A stretch of DNA of 64,000 bases, from positions 124,001 through 188,000 of the forward strand of contig JAVXUO010001766.1 of the NCBI GenBank assembly GCA_033065855.1, given 5' to 3'. The position numbers were made by a program, and so were the translations under genes. The DNA is from Escallonia rubra (taxonomy: Eukaryota > Streptophyta > Magnoliopsida > Escalloniales > Escalloniaceae). The notes beneath the pieces are model-generated. The model was not told where the DNA came from. It worked only from the letters and a program-made list of their open reading frames with translations, and ran no database searches. Positions 25,749 through 36,518 of the stretch are shown one piece after another. The stretch's first letter is position 1, and each line of letters starts with the position of its first letter.

Positions 25749-26510
25749 CGACCCGCAGTCCTTTTCCCTTCTGAGCGACAGTGGCTAATTAAGCTACAAG
25801 ACGAGACATGTGGGTTTAGCTTTATATATTAGCAGCGAACCAGAGTAGATGAAAAGAATTTGGCAGCCTCTCCTTGTGAGAGAAGACATGGGTACATACT
25901 CCAGAGCAGCGACCCGCAGTCCTTTTCCCTTTTGAGCGAGACAGTGGCTAATTAAGCTACAAGAACATCTGCAGAATCCGAGACATGTGGGGTTAGCTTT
26001 ATATATCAGCAGCGAACCAGAGTATATGAAAATAATTTGGCAGCCTCTCTTTGTGAGATAAGACATAGGTACATACTCCAGAGTAGCGACCCGCAGTCCT
26101 TTTCCCTTCTGAGCGAGACAGTGGCTAATTACGCTACAAGAACATCTGCAGAATCCGAGACATGTGGGATTAGCTTTATATATCAGCAGCGAACCAGAGT
26201 AGATGAAAATAATTTGGCAGCCTCTCTTTGTGAGATAAGACATAGGTGCATACTCCAGAGTAGCGACCCGCAGTCCTTTTCCCTTCTGAGCGAGACAATG
26301 GCTAATTAAGCTACAAGAACATTTGCAGAATCCGAGACATGCGGGTTTAGCTTTACATATCAGCGGCGAACCAGAGTAGATGAAAAGAATTTGGCAACCT
26401 CTCTTTGTGAGATAAGACATAGGTGCATACTCTAGAGTAGTGAACCAGAGTAGATGAAAAGAATTTGGCTGCCTCTCTTTGTGAGATAAGACATAGGTAC
26501 ATACTCCAAA
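25749..26510. repeat. 177-bp tandem repeat upstream of U2 copy 1
   Basis: The unit starts GCGACCCGCAGTCCTTTTCC at 25749, 25909, 26086 and 26263. The first period is 160 bp and the next two 177 bp, followed by a partial copy to about 26510. Because 177 is a multiple of three, a 254-codon frame stays open on the minus strand, but its translation just repeats. A single diverged unit sits before U2 copy 2 (about 38850-38970) and another near 39400, so the array expanded locally. Confidence 0.92.
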
Positions 26511-26639
26511 ACCAAATATCTCATGCTTAAGAAATGAGGAAACATGAATCACCATCAAACGCCAAGTGAAATTTCTGGATCAAGTGTAGATTCTATTTAA
26601 TATCAGTTGGTGAAGAAATTACAACAGAAATGCAGCTTA

Positions 26640-26686
26640 ATCCCACATTGAGTGGAGAGGAGGGCAGGCAGAGAGACCGTATAAAA
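26640..26686 (+). promoter_or_regulatory. snRNA promoter (USE + TATA) of U2 copy 1
   Basis: USE ATCCCACATTG at 26640-26650 and TATAAAA at 26680-26686, start-to-start distance 40 bp. The RNA start follows 32 bp after the start of the TATA. Confidence 0.9.
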
Positions 26687-26711
26687 TGGAAAGCTGAGCA
26701 CTTAATCTAGC

Positions 26712-26904
26712 ATACCTTTCTCGGCCTTTTGGCTAAGATCAAGTGTAGTATCTGTTCTTATCAGTTTAATATCTGATATGTGGGCCAATGGCTCACAAGA
26801 TATTAAATTAATTTTTTGAGGGGAAGGTCCTTGGTAGCTTGCTACCGGTTCCTTGTGCGTCGCCTTGGCGTTACACTACTGCCTTGGCCTGGCGCACCCC
26901 ACCC
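26712..26904 (+). ncRNA. U2: U2 snRNA, copy 1
   Basis: U2 pairs with the intron branch site. The 5' end ATACCTTTCTCGGCCTTTTG, the branch-site recognition element GTAGTA (bases 34-39), stem IIa/IIb and the Sm region (TTAATTTTTTGAG) are all intact. The 3' half has stem-loops III (TTGGTAGCTTGCTACC) and IV and ends GGCGCACCCCACC. A plant-type 3' box, CA(N)nAGT-rich (CAAATCTAGTTTCAA), follows immediately. About 193 nt, normal for a plant U2. It has a full promoter and looks functional. Confidence 0.95.
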
Positions 26905-27998
26905 AAATCTAGTTTCAACAAAATTTTGGGGGCAATACGTTTAGCTTTTATTTTTGTACTCGAATTTTGTAATGATCATAAAAAGCTGACTCTTTTTTTG
27001 TACTTTTATTATTTTGGGTATTCATTTTTGATACAAAATTTAGCAATGCGAAAAAGGGAAATCACCTCTTTTTTTGTACTTTTTTCCCTTTTTGATACGA
27101 AAAAAGGGAAATCACCTCTAAGGTGTAATCGCTTTTTTCTGTTTTTTGCGACAATCTAATTCATGTCAGAGAGAGTCACGCGCCATTGTTTACCCTTTTC
27201 CTCTGTTAAATTTCTTTCTCCATTGTTATAGAGGAAAGGGAGTTGGAGGAAATGAAATTGTTGACGGCGGTAACCAGCAACAGATCCACTTTTTTGCTCG
27301 TTGATCGGGCAAGTTGCCCTAGCCGAATAACGTAAATTCCCTTTCTCACTCGCGAAGCTAGTCAAAACAGGGGAACAAAGGCATGCCTGCCTCAACTTCT
27401 TCCTTTTATGATTGTCAACTTGTACTCGTGGTTTTGGATGCATGATATTGGTTTTGGATGCATTCAAGGGAGGCTGGGTCATAGCGGAGGAGGTGGGTGA
27501 TGATAGATTTACTTGAGCAAATATGGTTGGTTCCATTGGACATTGCTTTTTTTAAGGGAGTCGAAATCATCCTCTGTGATTTGGGAATCCTGCCGAGAAA
27601 AAGAACGGAATGGGCCTCCAGCAAGCAAGAACGGTGGTAGGGTTATACTGGAAAAAATGGTGGTAACAGTAATGAAAACAGATATGAAAATGATAAACAT
27701 ACAAAAACAACTGAAAAAGGTAAACACAAAAGAAGTGGTGAAATTGTATAGTACACAACCATAATTTGTGATTGAAACCGAAAATATTGAAAACGAAAAC
27801 ACAATACAAATACACAAAACTAGATTTTTATGTCAGCTTGAACATATTTTTATGTCAATCATTCAGCTCGCAAGCTCTCCATTCAATAGGTAATGTATTA
27901 GAGAAGCCATAAATTAGATTCTAATTCGAATTTCCAGTATCTGAAAGAGGCGGATTTGACTGAGGCACAGTATTCTGATCACATTAACAGCTTATGTC

Positions 27999-28030
27999 TA
28001 CTGGTTCCTTGCGCCTCGGCGTTGAACTAT
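27999..28030 (+). pseudogene. U2 3'-region fragment
   Basis: CTACTGGTTCCTTGCGCC and GGCGTTGAACTATT match U2 stem-loop IV sequence. Everything upstream of it is missing, and so is the end. It is a remnant of a deleted U2 unit. Confidence 0.6.
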
Positions 28031-28581
28031 TCCTTAATTATGTTATTTCCTAATTTCCATGTATCACTATGGTGAGTAGAACTATCAAAAGCGATTGCCG
28101 ACATTCTTGAAATAGCAGAGGGCTCCATCATGTCTGTATGCAATAGGAAACTGAGGCTAAAGTTAGATATTCTATTTTCTGTTCAATTGAATACAGTTCT
28201 TACTAATTAGATTGGTAATAATATCAAGTCATATTATGAAGAAAGAATCAGCTAGATCAGAACCGGCGGAATCAGTTATTGAACTTCTGGAACCACTGCT
28301 GTAGTAATTATCTCTGTTTGGAGACCGAAAAAGCTAAAATAAGAAGAAAAATACAACTTAAAAACTAAAGATCTCAAGCTCAGGGAGCAGTAGTCTAATT
28401 GGCCGTTCATCAAACAGGTGGAAGCCTAAAGAAAAGCAAACCTGAATCCAAATCTTTTATTGGTAGACGTCAGCTGATTAGATAACAAAGCAAGAGCAAC
28501 CTAGCTTCAACCAGAGGACCATAACTAGCCACACAGATCACATAAACAGAATAAAATGATAGTATATCAAGCTCTCAAGAC

Positions 28582-28709
28582 TAGGGGTGCAACTTGGACG
28601 GGTTGGGTTGGTTTTCAGCCCAACCCAAGAAAACCCAACCTTTTAAAAGCCCATCTTAACCCAACCCAAATTGGGCTTTTTGTTGCTTTGACTGTCTTGA
28701 CTGTCTTGA
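28582..28709. mobile_element. One-ended hAT remnant with inverted host flank
   Basis: About 100 bp of hAT terminus (TAGGGGTGCAACTTGG...) is nearly identical, in inverted orientation, to the right end of the element at 29399-30232. No second hAT end follows. Instead 28682-28700 is a perfect inverted copy of the host flank at 28711-28729 (arms GTTGCTTTGACTGTCTTGA), making a hairpin. A candidate 8-bp duplication is CTCAAGAC/GTCAAGAC at 28574-28581 and 28710-28717. It interrupts a U2-upstream module. Confidence 0.75.
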
Positions 28710-29129
28710 GTCAAGACAGTCAAAGCAACACAGCCTTTTATATGAACACACAATCACGAGGACAACAGAAAATTTGATAAATGGTTGCATTCTGACTTAT
28801 TAATAAGGAAGCAGTACCTCGATCCTTCCTTGACATAAATGGTTGCATTCTAATTTGAATTTCTAGTATCTAAAAGAGGCAGGTTTGACTTGTCAATCGT
28901 TTTGCAAGCTCACCAATAAAACTACCAATATCTAGATTATGACTGAACAGTTAACACAAATAAAACAAATCACCAACAGAAGAAGAACTATAAGAATTCT
29001 AATAAAGAGCTATCAAGAAAATTTTATGTCTCATCAATCAGCTTACAAGCTCTCCATTCTAGTAGGTAATGGATCAACCACATGGAAACTTGTAAGAATT
29101 TCTTTGCATCAAAACTACGAATATATCTA

Positions 29130-29340
29130 GACTCCCCTGAGAAAATGGAATGGCGACCCCCTGACATATTTAAATGACACCAACATTGCTTATTCTTAAT
29201 CACTATGGGGACATCATTAATAATTTTCAAATATCTCACTATATACACTTTACCTTTTTCAAATACCTCACTCCCCAATACCGCAACGGGTCTCTCTGTC
29301 ATTGTACAAGCAAGTCTTAGGGGTGGTTGATAATAATTTT
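29130..29340. repeat. Shared array module (CCTGACATATTT...GTCTCTCTGTCATTG)
   Basis: A module seen again at about 33180-33340 and 40380-40570, containing TTTAAATGACACCAACATT and TCATTGTACAA. It precedes the U5/U2-upstream LTR-like module in each case and so marks the same ancestral duplication unit. Confidence 0.65.
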
Positions 29341-29398
29341 GTTGGGATCACAACAGCAGTAATCCCAAGCTAGAGTATCGAGTGTGAAGTAAATAAAT

Positions 29399-30232
29399 TA
29401 GGGGTGCAATTTGGGCTGGTTTAGGATGGGCTTTAACCAACCTAGCCCAAATATGGACAAGCTTTAACCATTTAAACCCAACTAATTTTAAAATGGGTTG
29501 GTCTGAGTTGGGTCAATAATTAAATGAGCTGAATTGGGTCAAACCCATTAAAACCATCCCAACCCATTCTAACCCAAAAGAAAAAAGGAGATCGAAAATT
29601 TATGGTTTCTTTGGCAGCTCTTGCATTCCAAAAGGAATTGTAGTTCGGAAATTAACTGGTTAGAACTCCAACAAATTAAGAACGTCGGACACCTTGCTAG
29701 TGTAATAATCTGGTCGGATGTCATTTGATGGGTCTTCGAGGGTTGACTGAGTTGTCACACCTGTAATCACATTGCATACTTAAAACAAGGAGATCGGAAA
29801 GTTTTGGTTATTTGGCTAACATACACAGTAAATAGTATTTTCCCCTTGAAAATCAAACAAATTAAGTAAGATATTAAGAGCTCTTACCTGAAAAAACAAG
29901 AAGAGTTTTTTATAATATCATATTTTATCTTTTGGGGATAAATAAAACTTTTTATTTATCAAAGATTAAAGTAATATTTATAAGTCGAATGTGAGTAATG
30001 TTAGTCTTTAGATAATGAAACGCGAGAAGAAAATTATTCATTCACGAATGAAACAAAAAATTAATTCAATGTTAGTTGGGTTGAAACCCAGACCATAGCA
30101 TTTTTACTCGGCTCGGGTTGGGCTTTTTTTACAAAAAGTCCAAGTTGGGTTGGGTTGAGATGGGCTTTTAAAAGGTTGGGTTTTCTTGGGTTGGGCTGAA
30201 AACCAACCCAACCCGTCCAAGTTGCACCCCTA
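29399..30232. mobile_element. Non-autonomous hAT element, 834 bp
   Basis: Termini are TAGGGGTGCAATTTGG (29399) and CCAAGTTGCACCCCTA (ending 30232), with a perfect 8-bp target duplication AAATAAAT at 29391-29398 and 30233-30240. The paralogous module at 40635-40642 carries the unoccupied site (AAAGAAAT with identical flanks GTGAAGT and CAACACTAGCAC). Subterminal DNA is rich in GGGTTGGG/CCCAACCC. There is no transposase. Confidence 0.95.
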
Positions 30233-30240
30233 AAATAAAT

Positions 30241-30900
30241 CAACACTAGCACGCTATTTACAAAAGCCCTAATCAAGATCACAAAATGATTTCTACAAAT
30301 CCAGTAGTAATCAAGCACTCAAGAACAATAAATCAAAGACTAAACACAATCATTTGGCGGGGTAAATCCGGGGGGAAAACTTCCACTATTTCAATGAGGA
30401 AAGGTTCAAGAGTTTTTGCCAAACTTGAGGTATTACACAATTAGAGGGCGCACTATAAGAGGTTACATACTTGGGTTGAAAAACCCAAATCCCTCGCCAC
30501 CAAAGAGCTTCCAATCTAAAGCAGAAATTGCAAGGACACAACTTGGCCAGAAGTTGCTCCAATTTAGTGGAGGAACACAAAACAAAATTTTTCAAAACAC
30601 CCTTGGTCTCAAGTCTTGACATTGAAATCAGCTCTCTATTCCTAACAATTTTCCCCCCTTTTATCTGTTTTCCGCAATTTCGCTTCTTTTCTGGACAAAC
30701 TCACTACCACCTTGAGATACACCTGGGGAACACATACTAGCACTAATAGCTGCGAAATAACTGGATCATTTTCTTGTACCTGACGAGAGAAATTAGTGCC
30801 TCAATTCTCAAGGAAGAAACACGAGTTTCATTGCAAAGTACGAACATAAACAACTCAAAGCACTACAAGCATTTGTTACCTCAAGCCTACTAGCACTAAT
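30241..30900. repeat. LTR-like array module, copy 1
   Basis: Together with 29341-29398 this forms a module that recurs at 33345-34480, 40570-41650 and 59258-60135. Landmarks are GAAAACTTCCACTATTTCA, GCCAAACTTGAGGTATTAC and GAGCTTCCAATC. The arrangement resembles the reverse strand of a Copia-type LTR, which I infer only from general pattern. It lies upstream of U5 copy 1. Confidence 0.65.
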
Positions 30901-31095
30901 AGCTGCGAAATAACTGGATCATTTTCTTTTCTTAGAATATATAATAATTGGATCTAGGAAGCTTTTTCAGATTCCAAATACGTTCTACTTGATTGCTATG
31001 TTGATGACTATTATAGGTAAAAATTTCAAGTGTGCCATTCATTGTAGAGGTAACAAGTCATCAAATCGCACACCAAGAAAATTAAAAAAGGAATA

Positions 31096-31145
31096 GTCCC
31101 TCATTGGCTAGGAAAGCCAACAAAAGAACTAAGGAGTTCAATATG
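31096..31145 (+). promoter_or_regulatory. snRNA promoter (USE + CAATATG) of U5 copy 1
   Basis: USE GTCCCTCATTG at 31096-31106 (one base off the other U5 copies, A to T) and CAATATG in the TATA position at 31139-31145, start-to-start distance 43 bp. Confidence 0.8.
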
Positions 31146-31175
31146 TTGACTCTTCTACTCATTCTAAACTCATGC

Positions 31176-31297
31176 AGCCATGTGGTGAGCACAAAGCGAA
31201 CTATTCTTTCGCCTTTTACTAAAGATTACCGTGTGCTCGCCATATATAGTGGCATACGCCTATTTTTGGAGGGGTTCTTTCCTTATGGGATGAGCTC
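31176..31297 (+). ncRNA. U5: U5 snRNA, copy 1
   Basis: U5 aligns the two exons during splicing and is part of the U4/U6.U5 tri-snRNP. The invariant loop 1 region, CGCCTTTTACTAAAGA, is present on its stem. The remainder follows plant U5: AGCCATGTGGTGAGCACAAA at the 5' end, internal loop CGTGTGCTCGCC, the Sm site CTATTTTTGGA and a 3' hairpin ending GAGCTCC. The 3' end is placed by comparison among the three copies, within a few bases. A relaxed USE may lower expression. Confidence 0.9.
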
Positions 31298-31489
31298 CTA
31301 AAATTTGTAAGGAATTTTTTTGTTCAAAATAGCACAATTAATCAAATTACCTCCTCACTTCCTCAGATGTAAAGATGTAGGGAGTGCGTGTGACTTAGGT
31401 CGTCACTTCAATTATGAATCTTAGTTGCACTGAATCTTAATTGCACAGGAGTGGTTGTGAGGTTCCGATTGCATGGGATTGAGTGCGAA

Positions 31490-32192
31490 TAGGGCTGCAA
31501 CTTGGACAAGCCCAAGGGTCTAGCCCACTCTCAAAAACTCGTGTCTACAGCCCAAATAATATGTCCATGTCCATGTCCAGCCCATGGGCATGGGTTGAAC
31601 ATGGACTGCCCACAGATTGTCCATGGTGGTCATATTAATTCTTGTTTACTTAATTTTAACGCATATCAATTATCATCCAAGTCTACTAATTAGTTATGAG
31701 TTTTTATTTATTCAATTTTAAGCATATCATTTACCATTGAAGTATACTAATTAGTCGTGATAATAAAGAAGAGTATAGTAAAAGTCTCAAAATGCATTTA
31801 GTTATAAGCGTGAAAATAAAGTTTCAGGACAAAATAAAAGAAAAAGACAAGGATTTTGAAACAATCTTACGAAGTGTAATCTTGTCATAAGAAACAAGGG
31901 AGAAAGAAAATAAGTCTTCAAAGGTCTCTAAACGCATATGGTTCGAGGATTTTAAAGACTAAATAAAAAAATTGCATATCTTGTACACGTAAAATGTATA
32001 TTTGTGATTCATATGTAACATAAAAATTCAACGGGCTGGGCGGGCTTTGAAAAACCTTTGCCCATGCCCAACCCATATTTTTTGAGGGCCCAAAATTTTT
32101 GTGTCCGTGTTTACCGCGGTCACTATGATACTAGGCCCACGCCCATATTTCTAGGAGCTGGCACGGATTGCCCAGCCCAAGTTGCACCCCTA
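31490..32192. mobile_element. Non-autonomous hAT element, 703 bp
   Basis: Left end TAGGGCTGCAACTTGG and right end CCAAGTTGCACCCCTA. The flanks are an imperfect 8-bp duplication (AGTGCGAA at 31482-31489; GGTGCGAC at 32193-32200, 6 of 8 equal), implying some age. Subterminal GCCCA/TGGGC repeats are frequent and no coding capacity is present. It is the same terminal family as 29399-30232 but with a different interior. It sits in the 3' flank of U5 copy 1. Confidence 0.85.
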
Positions 32193-32506
32193 GGTGCGAC
32201 GTTCTGAGCTCATTTTAACTGCAAATCTGAGTCGCACGTGACAGGGTGGGTGCAAGGTTCCAGTTGCACGTAGTGGGTTTGAGGTTTTGAGCTCTTCATA
32301 TTACCTTTGAACCTCAGTTGCTCAGGAGTGGGTGTGAGGTTCTGGTTGCACAGGGGCAGGTGCGAGGTTCCGTAGCGGTAGGGCCACTAAAACTAACACT
32401 TGAGGTGGGAGAGGGAGCTGGATATACACACAAGGAAGCTCTCAAAACACTTGGCACCACGTAATAGTATCAACTTGATTTTTGTTTAAATTGAGCAAAT
32501 TAACAA

Positions 32507-32641
32507 GTATCTGTTCCTATCAGTTTGACAAATTAATCGTTTCAGGCGAAGGTTCTTGGTTACTTATTATAACGCAATCCCTATGTCACACAGCCAATGT
32601 GGTGAGCACGTTCTTTCACCTTTTACTAAGAATTTTGTGTG
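32507..32641 (+). pseudogene. U2-U5 chimeric snRNA pseudogene, copy 1
   Basis: U2-derived words (AGTATCTGTTCCTATCAGTTT at 32507-32527; GGCGAAGGTTCTTGGTTACTT at about 32546-32566) are followed by U5 sequence (CAGCCAATGTGGTGAGCAC at 32591-32609, then TTCTTTCACCTTTTACTAAG). It has lost the first 35 bases of U2 and all Sm sites. The same fusion, with its U2 5' end still present, is found at 61595-61776. Confidence 0.78.
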
Positions 32642-32899
32642 CAGAACGGTAAAAGTTCTTGATCTGTAAGAAAGTCGTTAAATAAGTGGCTTAAAATAAC
32701 CGGACGAAAGTAGAATAAATTTCAAAGTCTGACACAAAAGAATAGAGCAGATTAACTCACAATTTAAAGTCATCAACTTCTTCTTTTCACTTGAGCTGCA
32801 GTGCTCTTTTCAACTGAGTTTCCAGCCTCAAAACATTGTACCCTGCTTTAACTAAGAAAAGTATGAGAATCTGCCTCGCTTTTTCATCAAGTTTTGCAT

Positions 32900-33345
32900 A
32901 TCCTACATATTCATTCATTTCTATGTACTTGCTAAAAAGGACCATGTACTCGGTTCTTGGCTAAGAAGCTCTTTCTTTTCGGTTCTACTCTTGTTGCAAC
33001 AAGAAAAACCCTGTTTTGGTCTTCAAGTAAGATAGTGGCAAATATAGAAACAAGATTTACAGTCATCTGAAATAAAAAAAATGACTCATCCCCTGTACGC
33101 ACCGGAAATGAAAATATGACGTCCTCGGGTTCTATTACCCTGTTCAGGGTTCCAAACTCAATGATGCCCCCCCCCCCCCCCCCTGCCAATTTTAAATGAC
33201 ACCAACATTTATTCTTAATAAAAATTAATCACTACACAGACTTTACATTTTTCAAATAACTCTCACTCGCCAATACCGGCAACAGGTCTCTGTCATTGTA
33301 CATTGTACAAACATCAGGAAAGTCGCGTGTCGGGGGAGGTTAATG
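32900..33345. repeat. Shared array module with a C-run
   Basis: The left part (TTCTTTTCGGTTCTAC, GCAACAAGAAAAACCCTGTTTTGG) recurs near 54540, 57050 and 62090. The right part recurs at 29150 and 40400. A run of 17 C occupies 33167-33183. No coding potential. Confidence 0.65.
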
Positions 33346-34480
33346 ACATTTTTGTTGGGATTAAGACAGCACACTATTTACAAAAGCTCTAATCAAGATC
33401 AGAAACTGATTTCTACAAATTCAGTAGTAGTCAAGCACTCAAGAACAAAAAATCAAAGACTAAAAACAATGATTTGGCATGGTAAAACCCGAAGGAAAAC
33501 TTCCACTATTTCAGCAATCAAAGGTTCAATTTTGTCTCAAGGTTTATGCCAAACTTGAGGTATTACATAATTTGAGAGAGCACTACAAGAGGTTACCTCC
33601 TTCGTGTTGAAAAACCCACATCCCTCACCATGAAAGAGCTTCCAATCTAAAGAAGAAAATGCAGAAATTGGGAGGATACAACTTGGTCAGAAGTTGCTTC
33701 AATTTAGTGGAGGAACCCACAACAAAAACCTTCCAAAACACCCCTGGTCTTGACTATGAAATTAGCTCTCTATTCCTAACAATGGTGCTGTTTTTTTCTA
33801 CTTTATTTTCCCCCCTTTTTCGGACAAGTCTCACAACTCTCTGGAGACCAAGACGAAGATATGTCTCTTTCTCTTCCTAGAGCTGCCACGTGGCAATTTA
33901 ATGCAAAAAATAAAGGCTCGGTATGGATGGGTATTTTACTCATGGTGCCAAGACCATGGTGAACTCAACAATTGTCATAATCAAGATCCATCTTCTCCTT
34001 CGAGTTGTAATGGCATGTAAACCATGTCCTGCTTTTTAAACTCAATATACCTCATATATATGTTTTGCGTTTGTCAAGATGCCAAGCTGAGAGAAAAGGA
34101 AGTACCTCAGGAGGTACTGCCTGATTCAAGATAAGGTGACAGTTCTGCCAAGTTCCATGCTGATGAGAGTGTGCACATCTGCTGATGCTGGTTTCTTCGA
34201 TAGGGCTGCAAGTACGGCCCTTCAACCGGGTGATGAATTTGTTCTTGAGTCTCCAGGAGTTTGTAAACTCACTAGCATCTTGACACACACTTGGGGAACA
34301 CATCCAACTACACTTCCATTTCCTGAATCACATAGAATGAATCCAAAGTGTTAGATAGGGCACTCATGCTTATACCTAGCAAGAGAAATTAGCGCCTCAA
34401 TTCCAAAGCAAGAAACACGATTTTCATTGCAAAGATATGGATGTAAACAACTCAAAGCACTACAAGCATTTGTTACCGCA
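33345..34480. repeat. LTR-like array module, copy 2
   Basis: The fullest copy of the module described at 30241. It includes CTGCCACGTGGCAATTTAATGC (a palindromic CCACGTGG core near 33885), GGTGCCAAGACCATGG and AAGTGTTAGATAGGGC. It lies upstream of U5 copy 2. Frames in it are short and do not agree between copies. Confidence 0.7.
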
Positions 34481-34742
34481 AGCCTACTAGCACTAATATC
34501 TGCGAAATAATTGGATCATTTTCTTAGAATATATAATAATTGGATCTATGAAGCTGTTTCAGATTCCAAAATACATTCTACTTGATTACAACGTGTACGA
34601 TTACAATAGGCAACTTGATTACAATTGGCTCGGTATGGATGGGTATTTACTACGTGTACGATTACGATTTCAAGTGTGCCTCCCATTGTAATGGATCTCA
34701 CAACTCATCAAAATGCACACCAAGAAAATAACAATAGATATA

Positions 34743-34792
34743 GTCCCACATTGGCCAAGAAAGCCAACAAAAGAACTAAGGAGTTCAATATG
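34743..34792 (+). promoter_or_regulatory. snRNA promoter (USE + CAATATG) of U5 copy 2
   Basis: USE GTCCCACATTG at 34743-34753 and CAATATG at 34786-34792, 43 bp apart start to start. The RNA starts 80 bp after the USE start, as in U5 copies 1 and 3. Confidence 0.85.
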
Positions 34793-34822
34793 TTGGCTCT
34801 TCTACTCCTCCTAAACTCACGT

Positions 34823-34944
34823 AGCCATGTGGTGAGCACAAAGCGAACTATTCTTTCGCCTTTTACTAAAGAATACCGTGTGCTCGCCATATATAGTGGC
34901 ATACGCCTATTTTTGGAGGGGTTCTTTCCACATGGAATGAGCTC
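34823..34944 (+). ncRNA. U5: U5 snRNA, copy 2
   Basis: It carries all U5 landmarks: 5' stem (AGCCATGTGGTGAGCAC), the loop CGCCTTTTACTAAAGA, the return strand ATACCGTGTGCTCGCC, the Sm site CTATTTTTGGA, and a 3' hairpin GGTTCTTTCCACATGGAATG. With a consensus USE it is the best-preserved of the three U5 copies. Its upstream DNA is closely related to that of copies 1 and 3, and copy 1 also shares the 60 bp before the RNA almost unchanged. Confidence 0.93.
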
Positions 34945-35225
34945 CTAAAATTTATGTTGAAATTTTGGTTTCAAATTGCAAGTTAGCGAGCACCCGTATT
35001 TTAATTATTTTAATTTTCTGTTTTTTTGGTATTGAATATTAAGAAGATTTTTTTGTGTGTATTTTTGTTTGGGTAAAATTATTTGAATAGTGACAAAAAA
35101 TTGAAAATACAATGTCAATAAAAATAGCTAATTTTTTTTTGATGAAAATGGTAAAAGTAGTTTATTTTCTAATTGAATATGAAAATGAAAACACAAAACG
35201 AAAATGTTAAACATACAGCCTCTAA

Positions 35226-36047
35226 GGGTGCGTACGCTTACGATTTTTTTTTTCATATTTTGTATTCTGTTTTTGCTTTTCAGAATTTAGTATTCAGTTC
35301 TAAAATCGTATTGTGTACTTTTACTTTTTTCCGTATTTAGTTTTTCAATTTTTTCTGTACGTTTATCATTTTCATTTTCGTTATCACCAATTTTTTCTGA
35401 CCCAATCTTGTATGTTTAAAATTTTTTACACTATTTGTACACAAATTTTCCCATTTTACCCCTACACTATTTGTACACAAAAAGGATGTAAATATGGGAA
35501 ACAAAAAGGAGCTTGGCAGGAGAAGGGACGTCGTTCTCTCCGACTACGGAATGGTGAGTGCTTGTTTCGGAGACGGCGGGAACCGGCGACGACTTTGTCG
35601 GGTTTAGGATGGATATTTGGCAGCCAGAGGTGGGTAACTTTTCCGGTGCAGGTAGGCCGTCGACGCCTTCAGATCTGGCTTCGGCTTCTTGAGGCTGGAC
35701 GGACATGGGTTTTTGGAGGAAATCTGGAGGAGGAGATGAACAATGGTGGGAGCATTTTAAAGGAGATAAAGCTGGGAGAGACGGTGTGTGAAGTGACGAA
35801 ACAGGGGGGGCGTCAGAAAGCATGCCCGAGAAATTGTGAGCAGTGAACTGGATTGTTATTCTCTGACAAGGAGAATACTGATGGAAGAAAAAGGTGAAAA
35901 CAGCTTTCGGCTGTTTTCACCTTTTTTGACACTGTTACGAAATTTCATCCAAAACAGAACCCAAAAAACGTAAACATACACGAAAAAATGTAATTTTTTT
36001 ATCATCATTACAAAAATGAATACCGAAAAACATAAGCGTACGCACCC
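35226..36047. mobile_element. PIF/Harbinger-like element with captured or spurious frame
   Basis: Terminal inverted repeats GGGTGCGTACGCTTA (35226) and TAAGCGTACGCACCC (ending 36047) are flanked by TAA at 35223-35225 and 36048-36050, the 3-bp target type of PIF/Harbinger. The interior has a moderately GC-rich part (35500-35830) open in both strands without known domain, and a perfect hairpin near 35888-35927 (arms AAAAAGGTGAAAACAGC). No transposase, so non-autonomous. Confidence 0.75.
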
Positions 36048-36191
36048 TAAGATTCTCACTATAGAGGTAAGATTCTCACTACAGAGGTCCTCACTTCAAC
36101 TATGAATCTTGCAGGGAGTGCTCTGTGAGTTTGCCATTGCACAGGAGTGGTGGCGAGTTCCTTATCGGTAGGGTCACTATAAGTGACAATG

Positions 36192-36333
36192 GTTTAATAT
36201 CTGACATGTGGGCCAATGGCTCAAAACAATATTAAATTAATTTTCTGTGGGGACGGTTCATGGTAGCTTGCTACTGGTTCCTTGCACGTCGCCTTGGTGT
36301 TGCCCTACTGCCTTGGCCTAGTGCACCCCACCC
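36192..36333 (+). pseudogene. 5'-truncated U2 snRNA pseudogene
   Basis: It begins at about U2 base 50 (GTTTAATATCTGACATGTGG) and runs to the U2 3' end and 3' box (GTGCACCCCACCCAAATCTA). It lacks the branch-site recognition element, a USE and a TATA. The Sm region is changed to TTAATTTTCTGTGG. It resembles U2 copies 1 and 2 closely, so the truncation is not very old. Confidence 0.85.
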
Positions 36334-36518
36334 AAATCTACTTAAAATTTTGTGATTTGTTTTAATTTAATGGAAGGGAACCATGTAATTTAACTTTTGG
36401 CAAATTTCACTTCTAATTAACATGCCCATGCTGGAAACTCAGAAGCAACTTGAACTCATCAGCAGAGTTTGAGATGCTCAAATTTGGATGGTACACACCA
36501 AATATTGCACATTTCATG

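Noticed and set aside
25794..26558. 254-codon open frame on the minus strand
   Set aside because: It is the translation of the 177-bp tandem repeat; the unit length is a multiple of three, so the frame stays open by chance.
34136..34354. 72-codon frame in the LTR-like module
   Set aside because: Not kept open in the paralogous copies at about 41350 and 59880, so not under coding constraint.
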